Source: Pseudeuparius sepicola
Taxonomy: Eukaryota > Arthropoda > Insecta > Coleoptera > Anthribidae
Direction: 5' to 3'
DNA length: 64,000 bases
Assembly (NCBI GenBank): GCA_963920635.1
Contig: OY987299.1
Coordinates: 134,227,373 to 134,291,372 of the forward strand
Positions 55,401 through 64,000 of this stretch are shown in pieces. Both the position numbers and the translations under genes were made by a program. The notes under the pieces were generated by a model. The model was not told where the DNA came from, did no database searches, and saw only the letters and a list, made by a program, of their open reading frames with translations. Numbering within the stretch: position 1 is the stretch's first letter; each line of letters starts with the position of its first letter.

Positions 55401-55624
55401 GTTATAGCGACCTCGGAATTCTTGGTCAACGCACTGCTAAAAACTGACTTGCTGTGCTTTGCGAATGTCAGCTTGGCTTTATCGTCGATCTCTATTTCAA
55501 TGTCTTCGGTTTCGGCGTCTGGCATTTCCTCAAAATCATTCTCTTCATCTTCGACTTCTCCATCCAAATAGATTACTTCGATTTCGTCTGGTAGGTCGTC
55601 GAGGTTATCTATTTCATCGCTCAT
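52435..55624 (-). CDS. AAMP: Angio-associated migratory cell protein (WD40 repeat protein)
   Basis: Three exons: 55624-55261, 53290-53057, 52964-52435, giving 375 residues. The acidic N-terminus (MSDEIDNLDDLPDEIE...) precedes a WD40 propeller: TFAKHSKSVFSSALTKN, GGEDDIAYVWNP, GHKDSITEVCFNHDG, GCQSGDIYIWQIP, SISGQLCVWDLG, TDGAVYVCDVKSG, LTGHRTEILSIS, DDGTAKIFEVQ. AAMP is a cytoplasmic scaffold; yeast Sqt1, its counterpart, is a chaperone for ribosomal protein uL16. Phases agree across both introns. AATAAA lies at 52403-52398, 32 nt past the stop. Intron 1 (1,970 bp) holds foldback K copy 2. It is slightly shorter than vertebrate AAMP (about 430 residues). Confidence 0.93.
53541..54616. mobile_element. 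AT-rich foldback element K, copy 2, in AAMP intron 1
   Basis: GTATGGCACGCCGTTTCAAC and GTTAAAACGGCGTTCCATAC ends, with the same mirror-image AT-rich interior as copy 1. The left end carries two changes that the right end lacks. Confidence 0.9.
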
Positions 55625-56080
55625 TTTTATCGGTTGTGTTTTAATTTGTAGGTAAAAAGTTAAAGAAATAGTTTAGTAATTATTAAAAAAATATTGCACC
55701 TTTTTGAAAAACATGACCGCAACATAACCTACAATGATAATAAAATATAAAGGTTAGGTCGATTATCGATTACTTAAAAATACCTTAACTAAGCTTGAAA
55801 TTATGTCCGTTCAAATGAACTGATCGAACTTGTTATTGTTCTGTGTGTTGTCGGAACAAACTTGTCTAACCTAACCATTAAAATTTCTGCCAATTTATTT
55901 ATATTTATATTTCTATGAATATTTTAATGTTTGGTTTGCCGTTTGCCATTTTAATATTTTTAATTTGAAAAACGACTATTTTCAAAAAATAAACGTGTTA
56001 TTTTGATTTCACCACCGAAAAGCTGAAAGATACTGTTAAAAAATAATTACCAGGGCGCTGAAAGGTTAAGTGACTGTAAA
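55625..56080. promoter_or_regulatory. Divergent AAMP-peroxiredoxin promoter region
   Basis: 456 bp between opposing ATGs, without repeats. Probably a shared bidirectional promoter. Confidence 0.45.
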
Positions 56081-56743
56081 ATGGTTAATTTAGGCGACAT
56101 ATTCCCAAATTTCAACGCAGACACCACGATCGGCGAAATACAGTTTCATGACTGGTTGGGAGATTCCTGGGGAGTCCTTTTCTCGCACCCCTCAGATTTC
56201 ACCCCAGTTTGCACCACCGAACTGGCTAGAGTGATCCAATTGCAACCAGAATTCACCAAACGCAATTGCAAAGTGATCGCTATTTCTTGTGATTCAGTCG
56301 CTACTCACAAAAGTTGGTGTACGGATATTAAAGTATATGCCGGATATGTAAGTGATGGGTTTCCGTATCCGATTATTGCCGATCCAGAAAGGGAACTCGC
56401 TATCGAATTGCAAATGATTGACCCGGATGAGAAAGACGCACATGGTATTCCGTTGACGGCCAGGGCAGTGTTTATCATTGATCCTAAGAAGAAGCTAAGA
56501 CTGTCGATACTGTATCCAGCGGTAACTGGGCGAAACTTTGACGAAATTTTGAGGGTGCTCGATTCGTTGCAGTTGTGCGACAAACACAAAGTAGCAACGC
56601 CAGTTGATTGGAAGCCAGGCCAAGAAGTGATGGTACAACCGACGGTTCCAGAAAACCAAGTTAAAACTATGTTTCCATCTATAACTGTTGTTGCTTTGCC
56701 TTCTGGAAAGAGTTACATTAGGAAAACCCCCCAACCAGAATAA
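56081..56743 (+). CDS. PRDX6: 1-Cys peroxiredoxin (peroxiredoxin-6 type)
   Basis: Intronless, 220 residues, the full length of the family. The peroxidatic site is SHPSDFTPVCTTELAR with Cys44. A C-terminal PVDWKPGQEVMVQPTVP block marks the Prdx6 rather than the 2-Cys subfamily. It reduces hydrogen peroxide and lipid hydroperoxides in the cytosol, with the catalytic Cys recycled by glutathione or another thiol. Cys75 and Cys84 are also present, but no canonical resolving Cys is placed as in 2-Cys enzymes. The lack of introns suits either an ancestral state or an old retrocopy. The undamaged frame and own promoter region argue that it is functional. The start is the first ATG of the frame. Confidence 0.95.
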   Translation: MVNLGDIFPNFNADTTIGEIQFHDWLGDSWGVLFSHPSDFTPVCTTELARVIQLQPEFTKRNCKVIAISCDSVATHKSWCTDIKVYAGYVSDGFPYPIIADPERELAIELQMIDPDEKDAHGIPLTARAVFIIDPKKKLRLSILYPAVTGRNFDEILRVLDSLQLCDKHKVATPVDWKPGQEVMVQPTVPENQVKTMFPSITVVALPSGKSYIRKTPQPE

Positions 56744-57002
56744 TTTTTTCTTGTTTTAAGTTTTTGTTTTGAATGAATTAAGACTAATGGCTTTGTTTTT
56801 GTAAAAACAGAATTAGATATAAGGTTTTTTTAAATGAAAATATAATTTTAGGTTTCATCATAAAAATGTTTTTTTTTGCATGTTTTCCATCTTGTGCACA
56901 TTTGACAGACCCTGGAGGAAAAAATTTATTTTGTTGTGTAAATTAATTTTGTTTTCTTGAAATCGGCAGTAAAGTGTCCCAAAGTCGTCATTAAAAGCAC
57001 AG

Positions 57003-57039
57003 AAATCGTACAATAATGTAGCCCATTATTGTACGATTT
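57003..57039. repeat. Perfect 16-bp-stem palindrome
   Basis: AAATCGTACAATAATG, a 5-nt loop, and its exact complement. No target duplication was seen. Function unknown; it lies about 260 bp downstream of the peroxiredoxin stop. Confidence 0.8.
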
Positions 57040-57283
57040 TTTCAATAAGTAGGCCTTGGCGAGATGTAAACATCAAACGTCAGACGCGGAGAAATCGCCC
57101 GTCAAAAGTGACCAAATATTCAAAACCCGGCCGATAAAGGCCCATTTAACTTTTCGTACACATTGCGAAATTGTTTCCTATAGAAGCGGAATCCTTCAGT
57201 ATACATATTTTAGTAAATTTGAATATCAATAGATTTGTTGTGTAGGCTGCACAAGAAGCAGCAGTTTGGTTTTCCTGTCAGAA

Positions 57284-57363
57284 GGTGCCGTACGTCATCA
57301 TACCAGAGCGATCGTCAAAGTCAAGCAACGCCGCGCGTAGTCGGTTCATGGACGGGTGATCCC
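57284..57363 (+). repeat. 5S rRNA-derived fragment
   Basis: AAGTCAAGCAACGCCGCGCG and GGTTCATGGACGGGTGATCC follow the order and wording of the middle of 5S rRNA (around the internal promoter boxes). The 5' and 3' thirds are lost or diverged. It is a pseudogene or the head of a 5S-derived SINE. Confidence 0.65.
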
Positions 57364-57422
57364 TTATTATTATTTTCTTGCCTAATAAAACATTTTTTTT
57401 CCGATTTCAAAGAAAATATAAT

Positions 57423-57542
57423 ATGTACCTCGGCACTGAAGTTCTTTTTATGACTCGTGGTTTATTTGCCTCGGCCAGAGGCCTCGGCAACTAAATTCCA
57501 CACGAGTTGTAAAAAGTTGAACTTAGTGCCTTGGTACATAAA
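57423..57542. mobile_element. Short palindromic MITE-like hairpin
   Basis: TATGTACCTCGGCACTGAAG pairs with CTTAGTGCCTTGGTACATA across a 120-bp hairpin with CCTCGGC repeats at the loop. Confidence 0.65.
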
Positions 57543-57794
57543 TATTCTTTGTCCACTCGTATAATTTCAAAAATAATTACAGCTTAATGGATAGTTTTAG
57601 ATATTTGATTTAAACAAAATGCCAACATTATGTTACTAATCATCAGGTGTAGTGGCACAGGTTAGGGAATTCGGGAATTGTATTTAGGAATACTAATACT
57701 TAAAGAAACCACAATTTTCATTAATTCTAGCATTTATTTGTAAAAAATTAACAATTTGCCATCGTTTGTATTTTACAAGAACTGTATTTTGCAG

Positions 57795-58172
57795 CTATGA
57801 CTTTGTTTTAGCATTTGCATTCTTTCCTTTCTTTCCCTTAACTTTCTTCGACTTCTTCTTGGTTTTCTTAATTTTACGGGGATGTAACCAAACTGGGTAC
57901 GCTCCGTTTTTGTCCCTCAATGTTTTCGTATCAAATTTCTTTGTGACTTCATCGGTGTCCTTGGTACCTTCTTTATTTTGTTTAATGTCTTCTTTTACTT
58001 CCGCAGCAGTTTTGAAATTAGCTATTTCTCCAACTGCAGGGGACATTGCAACATCGTTGTTGTCAGTGATTCCAAGAGTTTTCTTTAGTCGTTCAAGCTC
58101 TTTTTTGCCATATCGTTCTCTTTTAACTGCTCTGCATTTTCTTTTCCACTTACTCCTTAAACTCTTTGCCAT
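57795..58172 (-). CDS. LLPH: LLP homolog, small basic nucleolar protein
   Basis: Single exon, 125 residues, starting at the ATG of MAKSLRSKWKRKCRAVKRER, the family's hallmark N-terminus. Two more codons upstream are open but lack an ATG. A middle VWLHPRKIKKTKKKSK block and a Lys-rich end follow. Family knowledge: a nucleolar protein (Aplysia learning-associated protein), linked to ribosome biogenesis. AATAAA lies at 57738-57733, about 57 nt past the stop. It diverges from Nup214. Confidence 0.9.
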   Translation of the reverse strand: MAKSLRSKWKRKCRAVKRERYGKKELERLKKTLGITDNNDVAMSPAVGEIANFKTAAEVKEDIKQNKEGTKDTDEVTKKFDTKTLRDKNGAYPVWLHPRKIKKTKKKSKKVKGKKGKNANAKTKS

Positions 58173-58609
58173 TGTCAAGGATTTTAAACAAAACTCTCAC
58201 ACTAGCGAAAATACAATATTAAAGGGCAGGTTTTTAATCAAATAATTGTATTTGCTTTCTTTAATTAAAGTGAGATTTGTGTGGTTAGAGTTCATAAAAA
58301 CACGAGTTTCTGCAACAGAAAATATAAAATTAGGTTCCACTGAGGCGAATTCACATTGCACAGAAAAAGTTAGATTAACTGATCAGAACAGTAATAAACC
58401 AAACCCAAGTGACCTGACTACAAAACAGTAAGAAGTGTTCTGTCAAATAAGAAGCTAGAACCTAACCTACAATTTTCTGCAAATACAAAAAAACTGTTTT
58501 GTTTGCATATAGAAAAAAAATTGGGAAGAAAAACGTTTGATTATCGTTGATTTAAATATTGTAAAATTCGTAATATGTGATTATTAGCAGACTTTAATCT
58601 GCTGGCAAA
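58173..58609. promoter_or_regulatory. Divergent LLPH-Nup214 promoter region
   Basis: 437 bp between opposing ATGs, without recognised repeats. Confidence 0.45.
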
Positions 58610-61600
58610 ATGTTGAAGCCTTGCCCTGACCCGATAGATGTTCAGGTAAAATATTTAAATACAAAATGTTTTGAATTTTTGGATACATTTACAATATTTT
58701 CAGGACCTTCAATTCAAGTTACAATGCAGATTAAAAGTTTTTGACACTAAAGACGTATCGACCTTTGGAAATTCAACAAATTTAATATCTTGCGCAAGCC
58801 GCTTCGGGTTGATTTTTTGCGGATCCAACTCTGCAAATTTTCAAGGTAATTATTACACTTATTACTTAGTAATTTGAAGAAAGCCTCATTATATATTTTT
58901 AAGTTATCCAAACGAAATGCGTTGAACAATTCAATCCCAAAGATAAAGAAGTTAAAAACTACCCAAAACGAAATGTACCATTACCATCTCCACCAAGCCA
59001 CATCTGCGTTAATTGCGACAACACGCTTCTTGCTGTTGTATATGAAAAAGAAAAATGCCCCTGGGTCATACTTTACGACGTATGCTCCTTTTTAAGACAA
59101 AAAATTTCGGTTTTAAAAGAGTTCCAACTAAGCACTTCCGTCGGAGTTTTTGCACGGGAAATCGGCTGGAATCCCTCGCTTCCGAACATATTTACAGCGT
59201 GCAAAAGCGACGGAAGTCTCGGAGTATACGAACTAAAAGACAGTGGCCTCGTAACGTGCGAAACACCCCCGGCGTCAGGAGCCACCGCTTTCTGCTGGAG
59301 CCCCAAAGGTAAACAAATAGCGGTTGGTTCAAAAGATGGGAAAATCACCCAATATAAACCGGATTTAAAAGCCGTAAAGGTTATAAATAGTCCGCCACTC
59401 GAAGGGCCCCATTCGTTGATATCGTTGCAGTGGGTGTCGAACTATCAGTTTATAGGAGTGTATCAGTCGATGCAACCGGAGGGGCCTGCTTGTATAGTGG
59501 TCGTGGATGCCCCGAAAACGGGCGAAACTGTGTTTACGAATTATGAGGATGTTTGCTACAGTGGGACGGGTAGAATGCCGCAGTTTTTTATGAATTTGCA
59601 GAGCCATTGGTAAGTTTATTTTGATGTTTGAATGAATCCTTTTTTTAAATTCGTAGGTAATAAATTATTGTTATCTCATATAACAGAAAAGTAGCTAAAT
59701 GTGTTAAGAACTCTAGATTCTTTTGGCTAAGATAATGGGAATTTTCTTATGGTTTACTTTTTCAGATGCATCTACTTCAAAATACACAGTGCAAAAATTC
59801 AATTTTCAAAAACTATTTTTGAAATATTGAATTGATTGAATTAAAAAAAAACATGGAAGTTCGGTTTTTGCGCTTGAAAATCTAAAATAAATGGCATCTC
59901 TTTGAGTTTAAAATTTGTTTTTAAATTTTTGTAACTATAAAAAACACGCTTGCAATGGGAAAAAATTAAATCTTTTAAGATTGTGATCTCTACAGGGTGT
60001 CCAACTTTAAAACTGTAGGTACAAATCCGTAAAATCTTCATTTTTGGAGATAATCGCATAAACTTTTTTTTTTGTTTAAAAGGCCTTCAAAAATCGCTTC
60101 TTCTGACCTTCCTGCCATTTTCAAAATGCAAATCCAGGGTCGGCTGCGATTTTTTTATACACCCGAATTTCAAGAAAACCGTTTAGCGATTTTTTTATTA
60201 AAAATCTGACCCCACAACGTTAATCAAAATCCCGCAAAACCTCCATATACCAAATTTGAACAAAAAATATACAGGGAGTTCCATTCTGTAGGGTTTCAAA
60301 GTTGAGCAAAATAGGAATTTTAAAGACATCTGGCGAGTCAAGTGTGCCATAGAATCCCTTCAAAACAGTTAAATGGTCAACAGGACCACTCAAAATGTTG
60401 GTGTGAAAAGATTTACCTACTATAAAAATATACAGTGTATTTTTCTCTGTGCCATCTCAATATTCTGAATTTGTATTAAATTTTATACTGGTCAGGAGTG
60501 CTTTGGAATCATTGAAAAAATATTAATAAACACAAAAGTAATTTATTTCTTCATAAAATGCCAACCAGCTAATAAAAACAATTCAAATGATTGGACCTTT
60601 CTCAACAAAATCACTGTCTAAGATGATAATTTTCTGTGCCTTTCCTGTTGTGGAACACCAGCCACCTTAACTGATATGGACTTACTTATTGTATTTTTTA
60701 GATTCAGTTTGTTTATAGTGTGTGTGGAGTGGTTTTAATATACTCGATTTTTGACCCGTATAAAGTTCCAAAAAGTCGGTAATTTGAGATACACAGATAA
60801 GAACACTCTGTATATTTTTTAATGGACCTTTGCACACCAACACCTTGAGTGGTCCTATTGACCATTCAACTATTTTGAAGGGATTCCATGGCACACTTGA
60901 CTTGGCAGATGCCTTTAAAATTCCTATTTTGCCCAACTTTGACACCCTGCAGAATAGAACTCTCTATATATTTTTTATTCAAATTTGGTATATAAAGGTT
61001 CTTGGGTGTTCTGATTAACGCTATGGGGTCAGATTTTAAATAAAAAAATCGCTAAATGGTTTTCGTGAAAATCGGGGCTAAAAAAATCGCAGCCGGCCCT
61101 GTATTTGCATTTTGAAAATGGCGGGAAGGTCAAAAGAAGCGGTTATTGAAGGCCTTTCAAACAAAAAAAAAGTTTAGGGATTATCTCCAAAAATGAAGAT
61201 TTTACGGATTTGTACAGTTTTAAAGTTGGACACCCTGTATATACTTAGTCTCCCAGTTATCAAAATAAGTTTTTTTGCAGATATTTCCTTTTAATTCAAA
61301 GTTTTCGCTCTAAATGGCAAAGCATTCTAGATTCTGGCTCTTCGAAGCTTTAGTTTTACATAAATGTTGCTAACGGCAGTCAAGTTTTGTGTACATTTGA
61401 AAAAATCCAGGAGTAGTTCAAACGTACCAAATATATTAATGTTTAAAACTTTTTTAATTCTTGTCTGATTCACATCATGAATGGTGCCAACGAAGTACCA
61501 AAGGAGACTTTTCTTTTACCACCACGATTGTTAAAATATACAGGGTACCTACTTTTAAAGTTACCGCCAATTTTATGTTTGAACATAATAATGTTTTAAA

Positions 61601-64000
61601 TTTTTCAGATTTACATAAATTATGGTACAAATGAAGTACTAAATGAGGCACTTCTTTTGCCACCACATTCGTTAAGACACACAGAATGTTATTAAAGATA
61701 CTGCCAAGTATATGTGAAAATAAAACTCACATTTTACTATGCCATTCAAAACAGGAATGTTATATCAACCATCATCTTTGTCGCAACATTTATTTGAAAA
61801 TAAAGCCGAAAAGAGGTAGAATTTGGGATGATACATCACATTGCACAAAGTTATGAAATAATCGAAATATTTGCAAGAGACGTATTTGGACACTTTTATG
61901 TTTCCCCTCCAGGCACCTTCTGATGGTGGCCTCCGCCAACAGCACGGAACTCGGCGTTCTCTCCTCCACCAGCGACCTCTGGACCCAATGGATAATCGCG
62001 GATTCGGCCCGAGCCGAACTCCCGTTAAGCTCCGACCACCAAGAGACGTTTCCCGTCGGGATGGACCTGGACCTCAGCTCCGCCGACCCGCTGCCGTGGG
62101 GCGAGTCGTCCGTCCCCCCCTGCCCCCGTCTGCTCCTGTTGTCCCATCAGGGGGTGCTGTGCGTTTTTAACGTCGTCAACCTTCAGGGGGGCCTGCCGAG
62201 TCTGTGCGCTCCGCCTGACGCCGTCGCCGACGCCGGCGGCCTGTCGTTCTTCAAGGTAGAGGTCCCGAACGAGAATACTTTCGTGTCGATAGCCCCTACG
62301 TTCAAAACGACAGTGCAGAACGAGATCGTAGCCCCCAAACCCGCCTTCTCCTTCGCGCCAGTAGCCCCTCAAAGTACCCCCATGTTTGGCGGGCAAGCGG
62401 TAATAACTCCGGCGAGCAAACAAGTATCGGGCGACAACAAGTATTCCGCTATTTTCTCTTCTTTAGCCACAAACGTCAATAAGCCACCTCCCGAGGCTCT
62501 TCAACAGAAGCCCATCGTCATATCTATGGATAAAACTGAGATTGAAACTTCGACGCCCAAAATCGAGACTAAAAAAGTAAGGCCGGAACTCCCCAAGCCC
62601 GACCTGCTGCCCGTAACTACTCCAGACGTAAAAAACGCGGCGGAAACTCGGCAGTTGCTAACGCAAATGATAAAAGACGAGTGCGTTTACTTAGAAAAAG
62701 AATTGCGGGCGTTATTAATGAAAGGAAAAACACTGCATGTAAACATCGGTACTGAATCTGAGAAGAATGACATGGTGTTGCAAATAAACTCGCTTCAAGA
62801 TTTTCTTAGAGAACTGATAGATATAAACTCGGGACAAGGCGGCGAAATTCAGGATTTAAAACAGCATTTAATTCAGTCGTGGGCCTGGTACGAAGAAGCA
62901 AAATCCCGATATAACACTTCGAAGGACGAAACGATGGTTTTGGTTTTGAAATCCCAACCGCTCGATTCTGCTGCGGAAAAACGATTGAAAGGCATACAAC
63001 ACATAATGTATTACATAGAGTCGCAACTTACGCAAGTAAATAAGGCAGTCGACGAACAGTGGGACGAATTTCAGAACTACGCGAAAAAACGTTACGCCGA
63101 TAAGTTACCGACGATGGAAGCGATATTTCAAACGATGGTCAGACAGAATGCCGTACTGCAAAGGCAGAGTTACATTTTGAGGGATATTTCTGGCAGATTG
63201 AAGAGAAAAAACGAAGGGGGCGACAATTCGGGGTTGCTAGTTACCGATCGCGTCAACAACCTCGCAAACGACATTAAAAACATAACCTTAGATTCTCATA
63301 ACGTGTTTCAGGTGCAGTACGAGCAGGTGGTGAACCGTTCGAAGAATCTGACGGCAAACAAAAACGACAGGCTGAGAAACGTCCTCAAAAATCGTAACGT
63401 ATATCACGTAGCCGCAGTTAAACCCCAGATTTCTTCTTTGACCATAAACACGATATCTCCTTCGACCAAATCGAGATTATCGTCGTTGAGCTCGCACATA
63501 TCGCCAATTAAGAATACCGCAGTGAGAAATTTGAATTTCGAAACGAACGCGCCCCAAAGGGTAAACATTTTCGGCAAGCCTGGAAGCGCGTTTGTGGCGG
63601 CCACCAAACCTGCCATTTCGGAAGCGATCGATTTGTCCAAAATTGGCGAACCCGCCAAAAGTTCGTTTTCGTTCACTTCGACCATGTTTGCGACGAGAAC
63701 TACGGCGGCGCCACCTTCAAACCCAACGGAAAAAACTATCTTTGGCAGTTCGGTTAACAAGTCGTCCACGACGAGCGTTACGGTCCTTCAAAGTGCCGCC
63801 GTGACTTCCACGAGTGTGCCGAAACCTCTAGAAGCCGCAAAACCCTTCGCCAAGCCTACCGAGAGTCAAGTTAAATTTGGGGCCGGCCCGCAAGCACCTT
63901 CGTTTAATTTCACGTCGCTGGCCGGCAAGCAAGAACAGAAAATAAGTTTCGGGGCAACTCCCGCGACCGCCCCGCAAAGTTTTAGCTTTGCCGCACCTAA
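58610..64000 (+). CDS. Nup214: Nuclear pore complex protein Nup214 (5' part)
   Basis: Four exons: 58610-58645, 58704-58845, 58904-59609, 61913 to beyond 64000, encoding 990 residues so far. Residues 1 to about 430 form the N-terminal beta-propeller (TNLISCASRFGLIFCG, FTACKSDGSLGVYEL, TAFCWSPKGKQIAVGSKDG). In Nup214 this docks the mRNA-export helicase DDX19/Dbp5. Residues about 535-790 are helical coiled coil that holds Nup88/Nup62 (IKDECVYLEKELRALLMKG, DEQWDEFQNYAKKRYADK). From about 840 the chain is Ser/Thr/Ala-rich with FG motifs (IFGKPG, FSFTS, IFGSS, KFGAG, SFGAT), the start of the FG domain that binds transport receptors. It sits on the cytoplasmic face of the pore. Intron 3 (2.3 kb) holds foldback H copy 2. 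Confidence 0.95.
59991..61241. mobile_element. Foldback element H, copy 2, in Nup214 intron 3
   Basis: Same ends (TACAGGGTGTCCAACTTTAA and complement), size and orientation as the copy at 30,172. Differences are scattered substitutions and short indels. Confidence 0.9.

Noticed and set aside
58173..58178. Extending LLPH two codons upstream
   Set aside because: The extension begins with TTG; the family starts at MAKSLRSKWKRK, so the ATG at 58172 was used.

Overview
This is eukaryotic, insect-type genomic DNA: split genes with GT-AG introns, AT-rich introns and intergenic DNA, and a very high load of DNA transposons. The order cannot be fixed from the sequence. A beetle-like genome is a guess based on the many elements whose ends read ACAGGGTG...CACCCTGT. 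No prokaryotic signals, CRISPR array or tRNA were seen.

Layout. 1-2.4 kb is transposon debris (a LINE, a hAT, a Tc1) in what looks like an intron of a TALE-homeobox gene; one exon of that gene lies on the minus strand at 2413-2572. 3-11 kb is foldback elements and a hAT. 11.27-38.79 kb is one complete gene, an eight-exon SLC7/LAT-type amino acid transporter of 486 residues. Its introns hold most of the mobile DNA here. 40.8-58.6 kb is a gene-dense stretch: GNL2/NGP-1 (minus) diverges from RpS8 (plus), AAMP (minus) from a 1-Cys peroxiredoxin (plus), and LLPH (minus) from Nup214 (plus, running off the right edge). These are housekeeping genes for ribosome assembly and translation, peroxide detoxification and nuclear transport.

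The unusual content is the mobile DNA. About ten modules of the THAP (C2CH) zinc finger, from at least five sequence families, are scattered through the window, as expected for P-superfamily transposons. Three loci carry exact 8-bp target-site duplications: a 1,941-bp element in transporter intron 6, a 723-bp element in intron 2, and a hAT at 48.3-49.5 kb. Two further sites, 120 bp upstream of the GNL2 start codon and inside a duplicated THAP fragment, look like excision footprints of the 723-bp family. Other points are a tandem triplication of the AAMP last exon, a Penelope-like element with hammerhead-like cores in inverted terminal copies, about a dozen foldback elements that would make long hairpins in pre-mRNA, and a 5S rRNA-derived fragment.

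Limits. Splice sites and exon joins come from reading frame, GT-AG signals and remembered family sequences. No alignment or expression data were available. Ends of foldback elements are approximate unless a target-site duplication is quoted.
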